A DNA stretch of 23,883 bases from an uncultured Succinatimonas sp. GTDB taxonomy: Bacteria; Pseudomonadota; Gammaproteobacteria; Enterobacterales; Succinivibrionaceae. The position numbers were made by a program, and so were the translations under genes. The notes under the pieces are model-generated. The model did no database searches. It worked only from the letters and a program-made list of their open reading frames with translations, and was not told the DNA's origin. Where the stretch lies: positions 1-23,883 of the forward strand of contig NZ_CAJKVK010000026.1 in assembly GCF_905203285.1 (NCBI RefSeq), written 5' to 3'. Of this stretch, positions 14,643 to 21,573 are shown one piece after another; position 1 is the stretch's first letter; each line of letters starts with the position of its first letter.

Positions 14643-14959
14643 CTTAAATAATTCCTTGCAAGGCTTAAATCAAATTTACTTTGAAAATATAAAACAAAAC
14701 CTAGCCAAAGCTTAGCCGAAAACAGACTAATTGTATCTAAATTTTCTTAACATCCGACACTAAGTTTCAAATACGAATTTTCCTTAATGTAACCTTCAAA
14801 AAAACAAATCTTGTTTTCATGAAGTTACATACATTTTTTGTAAAAACGTCAATAAATTTTCTCAAAAGTGTCTTTTATTATCTAAAAGAGAAAACCTTTT
14901 AACAACTATAAAGAATAAAAGCCGTCAAGGAGTTACACAACAATTAATTGAGGCGTTTT
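14643..14959. other. Divergent intergenic region between mlaF and the phosphoglycerol transferase homologue
   Basis: This AT-rich 317-base region must drive both directions. It holds an imperfect long inverted repeat (14788-14829), a weak mla -10 candidate on the minus strand at 14730-14735, and a GAGG ribosome site at 14950-14953 for the rightward gene. I see no convincing ORF, tRNA or -35/-10 pair. Confidence 0.6.
14788..14829. repeat. Imperfect long inverted repeat in the mla divergent region
   Basis: TGTAACCTTC (14788-14797) opposes GAAGTTACA (14821-14829) with one base missing. Inside, AAAACAA-ATC-TTGTTTT (14801-14817) is perfect. Both strands would fold into a stem of about 16 pairs. 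It is not followed by a clean T-run. It could be an operator or a structured leader. Confidence 0.45.
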
Positions 14960-16909
14960 ATGACTTCACGCTTAAAACTTCACTGCGGACTTATGCCTTT
15001 ATGTCTGTTTATTGTCGTTACATTAATATTTTTAACTTTATCGCGCATATGTCTTATGCTGTGGGTATCATCAAGCGTCCCCACTGATTCCATCCTCTAT
15101 ATTCTACTGCAGGGCGTTAGGGTCGATTTTGCTTCGGTCTGCGGTCTTTACGCTCCTGCATTCTTATTTTTACTTCTTTGCTCGCTCATCCGCTTTAAGC
15201 ACAGCTCCGTCATTTTAATTATAAAAATCTATCTTACCTTAGGACTCGTCTTTTTCGTTATCAACGAAGCGGCTACTTATCCGTTCATCCTTGAATACGG
15301 AGTACGCCCCAATCATCTTTATGTCCAATATTTAATCTACCCAAAAGAAGTTATAAGTACTTTATGGAACGGACATAAAGTTGCGGTTTTTTCCGCATTA
15401 ATTCTTTTACCCGCAACTTTATTTGCAGGCTTCAAACTTGCTTCTTTATTGTTTAAAAACTATGTTTTTGCTTCATTTAAAACTACGGCAATTTCTTTTA
15501 TAGCCGTTTTACTGATCCTGCCTTTAGGGGTACGCTCAACCTTAGGACACCGTCCGCTCAATCCCGCTCTAATAAGTTTCTGTAACGATCCTTTAGCAAA
15601 CTCATTGCCTTTGAACTCTTCCTACTCCATAGCCTATGCCTTCGCCCATTTAAATCAGGGAAAACTCTCTTCAAGTGATATTTACGCTTTTGACAGTAAA
15701 GAAAACGTTATTGCCGAAGGTATGAATTTTTCCGTAAAAACTTTACCTAAGACAGTCGATCCTAAATGTCCTCTTGATCAGGTAATAACCTCACCTTTGC
15801 ATCAAAAATACAATGTCGTAATTATCTTAGAAGAATCTTTAGGCGCAGACTTCGTTAAAAGTCTTGGAGGCCTTAATCTTACTCCGAACCTTGAACGCCT
15901 GAAAAACGAAGGATGGTGGTTTTCTCATTTATACGCAGCAGGGCACCGCTCGATAAGAGGCATTGAAGCCGTAACCGCCAGTTTTCCTCCAAGCCCTTTA
16001 GACAGCATCGTAAAACTTCCGAGAAAAGTGAATTCATATGCGACGTTAAGCAGAATTTACGAGAAAAACGGTTACAAAACCTCTTTTATTTACGGAGGTG
16101 AAAGCCATTTTGACAATATGCGCAATTATTTCCTGGAAAACGGTACTCAAGAAATAATTGATCAAAATGATTATCAAAATCCATCTTTCGTAGCCTCTTG
16201 GGGCGTAAGCGATGAAGATCTGTTTTTAAGAGCCCACAACACCTACACTGATTTACAACAGCAAGGAGAAAAATTTTTCTCGGTGGTATTTACAAGCTCT
16301 TTTCACGATCCTTTTGAAATTCCTAAAGGAAAAGTCACCCTGCCCCAATCAATTCAAACCGATGAACCCGATCGCCTTAAAGCCGTCATGTACGCCGATT
16401 ATGCTTTAGGTGAATTTTTCAAACTGGTTAAAAATTCTAATTACAAAAACAACACTGTTTTTCTTATCATCGCCGATCATGAAAGCAGAGTCAGGGGAGA
16501 AGGCGCTTTCCCCTTCAGCAAATTTTCCATCCCCGCTCTTATTTTAGGACCCAATATTTCTGTTCGTAATGACGACAGAGTTGTAAGCCAAATCGATATG
16601 GCTCCTACTTTATTGTCGCTGTCGGGAATTTCAGGAGAATTTCCTTTAATCGGACAAAATCTAAATCAGGACAGGATAAAAGAACGGGCTCTGATGCAGT
16701 TTAACCAAATATTCGGCTATCTTGAAAACGAAAAACTCGTAACATTAGAACCTCAAGGCAAAGCTGCTTTCTTTAAAGTTGGCGAGAATAACTCCTTAAG
16801 TGAGACAAAAGCCGATGCCGCCATGCTGAAAAAAGCCGTTGCTCTTGAAAACCTAGGTCCTCTTGTATACGCACAGGGATATATGGCCGATGTCTGCATC
16901 AAACCGTAA
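14960..16909 (+). CDS. LtaS/OpgB-type membrane phosphoglycerol transferase homologue (alkaline phosphatase superfamily)
   Basis: Members of this family transfer phosphoglycerol from phosphatidylglycerol to periplasmic glucans, teichoic acid or other acceptors. I choose the ATG at 14960 (649 residues) because GAGG lies six bases upstream; an in-frame TTG at 14948 lacks such a site. About five N-terminal membrane segments (residues 10-190) precede the motif GVRSTLGHRPLNP and a periplasmic sulfatase-fold domain. Likely metal and active-site residues are Glu291/292 (VIILEESLG), Ser331 in GHRSIRGIEAV, SFHDPFEIP, and Asp506-His507 in IADHESR. Related proteins as I recall them have Thr at the Ser331 position. 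It is isolated by a terminator, between mla and the kds/lpt genes, where E. coli has yrbG. The acceptor is unknown; glucans or LPS are possibilities. Confidence 0.85.
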   Translation: MTSRLKLHCGLMPLCLFIVVTLIFLTLSRICLMLWVSSSVPTDSILYILLQGVRVDFASVCGLYAPAFLFLLLCSLIRFKHSSVILIIKIYLTLGLVFFVINEAATYPFILEYGVRPNHLYVQYLIYPKEVISTLWNGHKVAVFSALILLPATLFAGFKLASLLFKNYVFASFKTTAISFIAVLLILPLGVRSTLGHRPLNPALISFCNDPLANSLPLNSSYSIAYAFAHLNQGKLSSSDIYAFDSKENVIAEGMNFSVKTLPKTVDPKCPLDQVITSPLHQKYNVVIILEESLGADFVKSLGGLNLTPNLERLKNEGWWFSHLYAAGHRSIRGIEAVTASFPPSPLDSIVKLPRKVNSYATLSRIYEKNGYKTSFIYGGESHFDNMRNYFLENGTQEIIDQNDYQNPSFVASWGVSDEDLFLRAHNTYTDLQQQGEKFFSVVFTSSFHDPFEIPKGKVTLPQSIQTDEPDRLKAVMYADYALGEFFKLVKNSNYKNNTVFLIIADHESRVRGEGAFPFSKFSIPALILGPNISVRNDDRVVSQIDMAPTLLSLSGISGEFPLIGQNLNQDRIKERALMQFNQIFGYLENEKLVTLEPQGKAAFFKVGENNSLSETKADAAMLKKAVALENLGPLVYAQGYMADVCIKP

Positions 16910-16956
16910 ACTGCCAAACTAATATGCTTGTACTAAAAGCATTTTCCCGTTTTTAA

Positions 16957-16984
16957 ATAGCCAAAATCACCTTTGGCTATTTTT
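16957..16984 (+). terminator. Intrinsic terminator after the phosphoglycerol transferase homologue
   Basis: ATAGCCAAA (16957-16965) pairs perfectly with TTTGGCTAT (16972-16980), loop ATCACC, followed by TTTTCTTT. Two further A-T pairs extend the stem. It separates the gene from the kdsD operon. Confidence 0.88.
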
Positions 16985-17074
16985 CTTTACCATCCTGATG
17001 TAATTCGCAATTAAGTCAGGTAACTGCCATGTGCCATTCATCCCCCTAAAAAGGATAGGGACTTCTTGCATATA

Positions 17075-17104
17075 TTGTTAAAAATTTTTCTTTTGCTGTA
17101 AGAT
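17075..17104 (+). promoter_or_regulatory. Candidate promoter of the kdsD-lptB operon
   Basis: TTGTTA (17075-17080) and TAAGAT (17099-17104) are separated by 18 bases. They lie in the otherwise empty 160 bases between the upstream terminator and kdsD, giving a leader of about 35 bases. The match is moderate. Confidence 0.4.
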
Positions 17105-17146
17105 CAAAGAGCAATTATTCATAACCATAAGAGAAAAAATCCGTCA

Positions 17147-18115
17147 ATGATAAAAGAAACCTGTATCAATGCCGGCAAACGCGTTTTGCAGGACGAAGCC
17201 CATGCTCTTCTAGCATTAGTTCCCACCATCGGAGACAATTTTGAAAAAGCCTGCCGCTTACTTTTAAGCTGCAAAGGGAAAGTGGTTTTAACCGGCGTAG
17301 GCAAATCAGGTCACATCGCAACCAAAACAGCCTCTACATTAGCCAGTACCGGAACTCCGGCTTTTTTCGTGCAGGCAGGTGAAGCCGCCCACGGCGATCT
17401 CGGCATGATCGGAAATGATGATGTGGTTATTGCCATATCAAACTCCGGTGAAGGATCAGAGCTTAAAATCATGATCCCGATTTTAAAGCGCCGCGGAATT
17501 CCTCTTATTGCCATTACCGGGGAAGTAAATTCTTCTTTAGGAAAAGAAGCCGATATCACTTTATCAGCTCACGTAGAAAAAGAAGCCTGTCCGTTAAATT
17601 TAGCCCCGACCTCAAGTTCTACTGCAGAACTTGCCTTAGGTGATGCCCTTGCCATTGCCCTGCTTGAAGCACGCGGCTTTACCGAACATGACTTTGCTTT
17701 ATCCCATCCGGGAGGGGCTTTGGGCCGCCGTCTTTTGGTTCGCTGCAAAGACTTGATGCACACGGAAGCAGCCATGCCGAAAGTAAAAGATGACATTTCA
17801 ATTAAAGACGCACTGTTTGAAATGTCCAAAAAATCTCAGGGCATTGTCACTATCGTAGATAATGACGGAAAACTAGCGGGAGTCTATACCGACGGTGATT
17901 TACGCCGTACCTTAAATAAAGGCGTCGATCTTAACAAATGCATCAGTACAGTGATGACACGTAAATGTACTACAATAAAGGCAGAAACTTTAGCCGCTCA
18001 AGCCGTGGTTTTAATGCAAAATAAAAAGATAACCGCCATGGTTGTGGTTGATGAAGATAACCGCCCTATCGGAACCTTTAATATTCAAGATTTATTACGC
18101 GCAGGTATCGTATGA
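17147..18115 (+). CDS. kdsD: D-arabinose 5-phosphate isomerase KdsD
   Basis: KdsD converts ribulose 5-phosphate to arabinose 5-phosphate, the first committed step to Kdo for LPS inner core. The 322-residue product (E. coli 328) has an N-terminal SIS domain (GVGKSGHIATKTASTLASTG, QAGEAAHGDLGMI, ISNSGEGSEL, LAPTSSSTAELALGDALAIA) and two C-terminal CBS domains (about 205-260 and 270-322), the KpsF/GutQ arrangement. SHPGGALGRRL links the two halves. Only a weak AAGAG precedes the ATG. The stop overlaps kdsC as ATGATG, and kdsC is the dedicated phosphatase later in the same pathway, which supports KdsD over GutQ. Confidence 0.95.
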   Translation: MIKETCINAGKRVLQDEAHALLALVPTIGDNFEKACRLLLSCKGKVVLTGVGKSGHIATKTASTLASTGTPAFFVQAGEAAHGDLGMIGNDDVVIAISNSGEGSELKIMIPILKRRGIPLIAITGEVNSSLGKEADITLSAHVEKEACPLNLAPTSSSTAELALGDALAIALLEARGFTEHDFALSHPGGALGRRLLVRCKDLMHTEAAMPKVKDDISIKDALFEMSKKSQGIVTIVDNDGKLAGVYTDGDLRRTLNKGVDLNKCISTVMTRKCTTIKAETLAAQAVVLMQNKKITAMVVVDEDNRPIGTFNIQDLLRAGIV

Positions 18116-18666
18116 TGGAAAAAATTGACACTTGCTACGGCCCGATTGATGCAGCCATTTTTGAAAAACTCAAAAACATCGAACTAATCATTTTTGATGT
18201 CGACGGAACTTTGACTGATGCCGGCGTTTATCTTAACGCAAAAGACGGTGAGTATAAAAAATTCAATACCAAAGACGGTCTTGGCATCATGAACCTGCTT
18301 AAGTCAGGTCTTAAAGCCGCTGTTATTACCGGCAGAACATCTCCTCTTACAGTTCGTCGCATGAAAGAAGTCCATATTGATTACATTTTGCAAGGACAGC
18401 TTGATAAGGGACCTGCCCTTGATAAATTATGTGCAGATTTCAATCTTACCGAAGATAAAATCGCCGTAATAGGTGACGATCTCAACGATTTACCGTTATT
18501 TCAAAGAGTAGGATTCTCCGCCTGCCCGCAAAATGCGCATCCTTATATGCAGAAAATCGCATCTATCATTTTACATCGCGACGGCGGTCACGGAGCAGGG
18601 CGCGAACTTTGCGATTTGTTAATGATGGCACACGGTTTACTTAACACAGACGGTGGTCCTAAATAA
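18112..18666 (+). CDS. kdsC: Kdo 8-phosphate phosphatase KdsC
   Basis: KdsC removes phosphate from Kdo 8-phosphate to release Kdo. The 184-residue product (E. coli 188) is a HAD phosphatase without a cap domain, with motif I FDVDGTLTD (about 28-36, nucleophile Asp and acid Asp two residues on), motif II VITGRTS, the Lys of motif III near QLDKGPALDKL, and motif IV GDDLNDLPL. The terminal DGGHGAGRELCDLLM is the subfamily's conserved tail that closes on the neighbouring subunit of the tetramer. Two consecutive ATG codons overlap the kdsD stop; the first is used here. Its stop overlaps lptC as TAATG. Confidence 0.97.
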   Translation: MMEKIDTCYGPIDAAIFEKLKNIELIIFDVDGTLTDAGVYLNAKDGEYKKFNTKDGLGIMNLLKSGLKAAVITGRTSPLTVRRMKEVHIDYILQGQLDKGPALDKLCADFNLTEDKIAVIGDDLNDLPLFQRVGFSACPQNAHPYMQKIASIILHRDGGHGAGRELCDLLMMAHGLLNTDGGPK

Positions 18667-19229
18667 TGAGTGTAACTTCACGTTCACTGATTTTATCTTT
18701 TATCCTTATAGTATGTGCTTTCGTACTGTACAGGATATCTTCTAACGCAGATAAACCGTCAAACAACGACATTCTTAACGAATATCCGACGTTTACTGCT
18801 GTAAATTTTGATGCCGACAGCTTTGATGAACAAGGTCTTTTGGCTTATTCATTTAAAGCAGATGACGTTATTTATTACAAAAAGCAGGATTTGCTTAATT
18901 TTTCAAATCCCTTGGGCATCTATTACAATCACCAAAAATCAGGCGTAGAGCCCTGGCAAATTACCGCAAATGTCGGCTCTATGGTTTTAAACAAAGAGGT
19001 AGAGCTTGACGGTAATGTGGTAATCGTTCCGCTTTTTGCCGACCCGCCAATTACTGAATTTACTACCGGCTACATGCATTTTGATATGATTAAAAACGTG
19101 ATTACGGCACCGGGGAAAGTCAATATCAAAGGAACTAACTTTACCAATACCGGAAGCAACTTAGTAGGAAATATTACTACCAAAGAATGCACTATTTCAG
19201 GAGATCCTCATGCGCACTACATTCCTTAA
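18666..19229 (+). CDS. lptC: LptC, LPS-transport bridge protein
   Basis: LptC is a bitopic inner-membrane protein that accepts LPS from LptB2FG and hands it to LptA. The 187-residue product (E. coli 191) has one N-terminal membrane segment at about 7-24 and a periplasmic beta-jellyroll made of short alternating strands (GLLAYSFKADDVIYYKKQDLL, WQITANVGSMVLNKEVELDG, TTGYMHFDMIKNVITAPGKV, GNITTKECTISGD). Primary sequence is poorly conserved in this family, so topology, strand pattern and the place between kdsC and lptA carry the call. It overlaps kdsC by one base and lptA by 20 bases. Confidence 0.94.
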   Translation: MSVTSRSLILSFILIVCAFVLYRISSNADKPSNNDILNEYPTFTAVNFDADSFDEQGLLAYSFKADDVIYYKKQDLLNFSNPLGIYYNHQKSGVEPWQITANVGSMVLNKEVELDGNVVIVPLFADPPITEFTTGYMHFDMIKNVITAPGKVNIKGTNFTNTGSNLVGNITTKECTISGDPHAHYIP

Positions 19230-19731
19230 ACTGTCAGTCGCCGCTGTAATGCTGTTTGGCTCTGTCTATACGGTTTTTGCTCTTGAAAGTGATTACAGCA
19301 AGCCCATCAACGTTCTTTCAGTTGAGCAGTTTGCCGATCTTAAAGCCAATAAAGTCATTTTCAGCGGCAATGTGGTGGCAACTCAGGGTACCATGAAGAT
19401 TACTGCCGACAAAGTTGAAATTACCCGCGACGATGACGGCAAGCTCAAAATGGTAACAGCTTACGGATCTCCCACCACTTTTGAACAAATGATGGAAAAC
19501 GGCAAACCTATCCACTCAAGAAGCGCTACCATTAATTATGAACCGAATAAAAACCTCATCGTTTTAACCGGCAAAGCAACCGTCTGGCAGGGCGAGTCCC
19601 GCATGGTCGGTGAACGCATTGAATATAATGTCAAAACCCAGACAATGCGTGCCAACAATAAAACCAAGAGTCAGGGCGGGCGCGTATCCAGCACTTTCAT
19701 TCCGTCAGATTTTCAGCAGCAGAAGAAATAG
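19210..19731 (+). CDS. lptA: LptA, periplasmic LPS-transport protein
   Basis: LptA forms the periplasmic bridge that conducts LPS from LptC to LptD. The 173-residue product (E. coli 185) begins with a signal peptide MRTTFLKLSVAAVMLFGSVY with likely cleavage after VFA at about residue 25. The mature protein shows the OstA repeat pattern: KVIFSGNVVATQGTMKITAD, SRSATINYEPNKNLIVLTGK, ARVWQGE-like TVWQGESRMVGERIEYNVKT. AGGAG six bases before the ATG sits inside lptC, giving a 20-base overlap. lptB starts three bases after the stop. Confidence 0.96.
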   Translation: MRTTFLKLSVAAVMLFGSVYTVFALESDYSKPINVLSVEQFADLKANKVIFSGNVVATQGTMKITADKVEITRDDDGKLKMVTAYGSPTTFEQMMENGKPIHSRSATINYEPNKNLIVLTGKATVWQGESRMVGERIEYNVKTQTMRANNKTKSQGGRVSSTFIPSDFQQQKK

Positions 19732-19734
19732 TTT

Positions 19735-20460
19735 ATGTACGAGTTAAAAGCTTCACATTTACGTAAAACTTATAAAAAACGCGTCGTTGTCAATGACGTA
19801 AGCATCTCGGTACAAAGCGGTTCGATTGTCGGTCTGCTCGGACCTAACGGAGCCGGAAAAACCACTTCCTTTTATATGATTGTCGGTATCATTACCACTG
19901 AAAACGGTTCCGTCACTTTAAATAATGTTGATATAACCGACATGCCGATGCATTTGCGCGCTCGCGCAGGCCTTGGTTATCTGCCTCAGGAAAACTCTAT
20001 TTTCAGAAAACTCACCGTACAGGAAAACATTATGGGAGTTTTAGAATTAATTAAAGGATTAACCCCTGGGGAAAGACAGCAAAGAGCTGACGAGCTTATG
20101 GAAGAACTTAGTATTTCAAGTCTGCGCAATAACGTAGGTATGAGTCTTTCCGGCGGTGAAAGGCGCCGCGTGGAAATAGCCCGCGCATTGGCGGCAAACC
20201 CTAAGTTTATTCTGCTTGATGAGCCGTTTGCCGGTGTTGACCCGATTTCCGTATCTGAAATTAAAAGCATCATCACTCATTTAAAAGACCGCGGAATCGG
20301 AATTCTTATTACCGATCACAATGTCCGCGAAACTTTGGATGTTTGTGAAAAAGCTTACATAGTAAGCTCGGGAGAAATCATTGCTCAAGGTACTGCAGCA
20401 GAAATCCTTGCCAATGAAAAAGTAAAAAACGTCTATCTTGGCGAAAGTTTTACTCTTTAA
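19735..20460 (+). CDS. lptB: LptB, ATPase of the LPS transporter
   Basis: LptB powers extraction of LPS from the inner membrane in the LptB2FG complex. The 241-residue product matches E. coli (241) and shows Walker A GPNGAGKT (36-43), Q-loop Gln85 in YLPQENSIF, signature LSGGE (138-142), Walker B FILLDEPFAG (158-167) with Asp162/Glu163, and H-loop His in ITDHNVRET. It closes the kds-lpt operon, with a strong hairpin directly behind it. In E. coli and many relatives rpoN follows; here the next gene is hpf. Confidence 0.98.
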   Translation: MYELKASHLRKTYKKRVVVNDVSISVQSGSIVGLLGPNGAGKTTSFYMIVGIITTENGSVTLNNVDITDMPMHLRARAGLGYLPQENSIFRKLTVQENIMGVLELIKGLTPGERQQRADELMEELSISSLRNNVGMSLSGGERRRVEIARALAANPKFILLDEPFAGVDPISVSEIKSIITHLKDRGIGILITDHNVRETLDVCEKAYIVSSGEIIAQGTAAEILANEKVKNVYLGESFTL

Positions 20461-20468
20461 TTTTAAAG

Positions 20469-20495
20469 GCGGTTTTAGTTTTGTACTAAAACCGC
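20469..20495 (+). terminator. Hairpin after lptB, probable terminator
   Basis: GCGGTTTTAGT (20469-20479) pairs perfectly with ACTAAAACCGC (20485-20495) around a five-base loop. The U-tract after it is poor (TTCC) on the plus strand, so it may be a leaky terminator or an mRNA 3' stabiliser. Confidence 0.6.
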
Positions 20496-20543
20496 TTCCA
20501 TGCCTAAAAAGCTTCTTAAATCTTCCAAAAAACGTGCTCTATC

Positions 20544-20592
20544 TTGCAAAAATCAATTTGCAATTGACTAATTTTGATCATCTGTTTATTAA
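20544..20592 (+). promoter_or_regulatory. Candidate hpf promoter with adjoining inverted repeat
   Basis: TTGACT (20564-20569) and TATTAA (20587-20592) are 17 bases apart. Directly upstream lies TTGCAAA-AATCAA-TTTGCAA (20544-20563), a perfect 7-bp inverted repeat touching the -35, where an activator or repressor could bind. No sigma-54 -24/-12 pair is present. Confidence 0.35.
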
Positions 20593-20603
20593 TTTTTCGT
20601 AAA

Positions 20604-20670
20604 AGCTCTATTATAAAAGTGTGAACACAATAAAGTGTCCATATAGAGCTATCCAACACCAAGATTGGAT
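20604..20670 (+). promoter_or_regulatory. Structured 5' leader of hpf (two hairpins)
   Basis: AGCTCTAT (20604-20611) pairs with ATAGAGCT (20643-20650) enclosing 31 bases. Immediately after it ATCCAA (20651-20656) pairs with TTGGAT (20665-20670). The second stem ends one to two bases before the Shine-Dalgarno AAGGA of hpf, so folding could control ribosome access. Confidence 0.45.
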
Positions 20671-20684
20671 TAAGGAAGATAAAT

Positions 20685-20972
20685 ATGCAAATAAACATCC
20701 AAGGCGTCGGAATTAAAGTTACTGAAGCTTTAAATGATTTTGTTGTCGACAAATTCAAAAAGCTGGAGCGTAAAGCAGATTTAATCAACAGTATTACTGT
20801 AACTTTGGCAGTTAATAAACTTGATCAGATTGCCAAAGCTGATATCGCCGTAAACGGCGGAAATATTCACGCAGAGGCTACCGATGAAAGCATGTACTCG
20901 GCAGTTGATGCATTAATTGATAAAGTTGACAGACAGATTGTTAAATATAAAGAAAAAGTTAAAAACGACTGA
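20685..20972 (+). CDS. hpf: Short-form ribosome hibernation promoting factor
   Basis: HPF binds the 30S decoding region and helps form inactive 100S ribosomes in stationary phase. The 95-residue product equals E. coli HPF in length and lacks the extra C-terminal domain of long HPF. It shows the family fold: MQINIQGVGIKVTEALNDFV, KFKKLERKADLI, and the helix ATDESMYSAVDALIDKVDRQ with IVKYKEKVK at the end. AAGGAAG precedes the ATG. A strong terminator follows, so hpf is probably a single-gene transcript or shares only partly with ptsN. rpoN is missing upstream. Confidence 0.96.
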   Translation: MQINIQGVGIKVTEALNDFVVDKFKKLERKADLINSITVTLAVNKLDQIAKADIAVNGGNIHAEATDESMYSAVDALIDKVDRQIVKYKEKVKND

Positions 20973-20982
20973 TTAATTCACG

Positions 20983-21009
20983 GCCCTGCAAATGCAGGGC
21001 TTTATTTTT
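20983..21009 (+). terminator. Intrinsic terminator after hpf
   Basis: GCCCTGC (20983-20989) pairs with GCAGGGC (20994-21000), loop AAAT, followed by TTTATTTTT. It separates hpf from ptsN. Confidence 0.92.
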
Positions 21010-21033
21010 CCTGCCTTAGCACTATACAATGAA

Positions 21034-21051
21034 GTAAAAGTTTTCTTTTAC
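21034..21051 (+). repeat. Perfect hairpin just before ptsN
   Basis: GTAAAAG-TTTT-CTTTTAC lies eleven bases before the ptsN ATG, where no normal Shine-Dalgarno is present. TATACA/TACAAT at 21023-21030 may be the -10 of a ptsN promoter, which would put the hairpin at the 5' end of the message. Confidence 0.4.
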
Positions 21052-21061
21052 GTAAATAATT

Positions 21062-21562
21062 ATGTTGGACTCTTTTGAATTTCTTCCCGATACTTTGATT
21101 TTGTCGCCTTTAAGCTGCTTTAGTAAAAAGCGTTTATTTGAGGATGTGGCAGATCAAGCGGCTTTCATTATTAAAACGCATGCCATTGATATCAACATGC
21201 TGTTAAACGATCGGGAAAAGTGCGGTTCCACAGCTTTGGATAACGGGGTTGCCATTCCTCATATTCAAATGAATAAAATTGAAAAGACTTTCGGAATTCT
21301 GAGTATTTTGCAAAACAAAGTCTTTTTTAATGACGTAGATACCGATTTAGAAGATGCTGACATTGTCTATACCTTCTTTTTCAGTCAACAAGACGATCCT
21401 AAAGATGCGGAAATCTTTTTAAAAAACATTTGTGAAATTTTTGAAAATGAAGATTTGTGCGTTTCGTTGCGCAGAGCAAAAAACGAACCTGATACAATTT
21501 CCACTTTACTAAAAAAGATTGATCTGCAGTTAGGTGAACTTCAGCAGCACGCAAAAGATTAA
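21062..21562 (+). CDS. ptsN: PtsN, EIIA-Ntr regulatory phosphotransferase protein
   Basis: PtsN is the terminal phospho-acceptor of the nitrogen PTS; in E. coli its unphosphorylated form controls potassium transport and KdpD. The 166-residue product (E. coli 163) is one PTS EIIA type-2 domain. The phosphorylated histidine is His67 in STALDNGVAIPHIQMNK, equivalent to E. coli His73. The region after it (KTFGILSILQNKVFFNDVD, ADIVYTFFFSQQDDPKDAEI) follows the fold but differs from the usual sequence, for example REKCGSTALD where REXLGSTGIG is common. ptsO is not in the window. rapZ begins 11 bases downstream. The ATG has no clear Shine-Dalgarno. Confidence 0.92.
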   Translation: MLDSFEFLPDTLILSPLSCFSKKRLFEDVADQAAFIIKTHAIDINMLLNDREKCGSTALDNGVAIPHIQMNKIEKTFGILSILQNKVFFNDVDTDLEDADIVYTFFFSQQDDPKDAEIFLKNICEIFENEDLCVSLRRAKNEPDTISTLLKKIDLQLGELQQHAKD

Positions 21563-21573
21563 AAGGATTTTTT

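Noticed and set aside
14948..14959. TTG start for the phosphoglycerol transferase homologue
   Set aside because: The AAGGAG upstream is about 16 bases away, while the ATG at 14960 has GAGG at six bases.
20521..20600. Sigma-54 type promoter upstream of hpf (GTGC...TTGCA)
   Set aside because: The -24 element lacks GG at the required spacing, and a sigma-70 pair is a better explanation.
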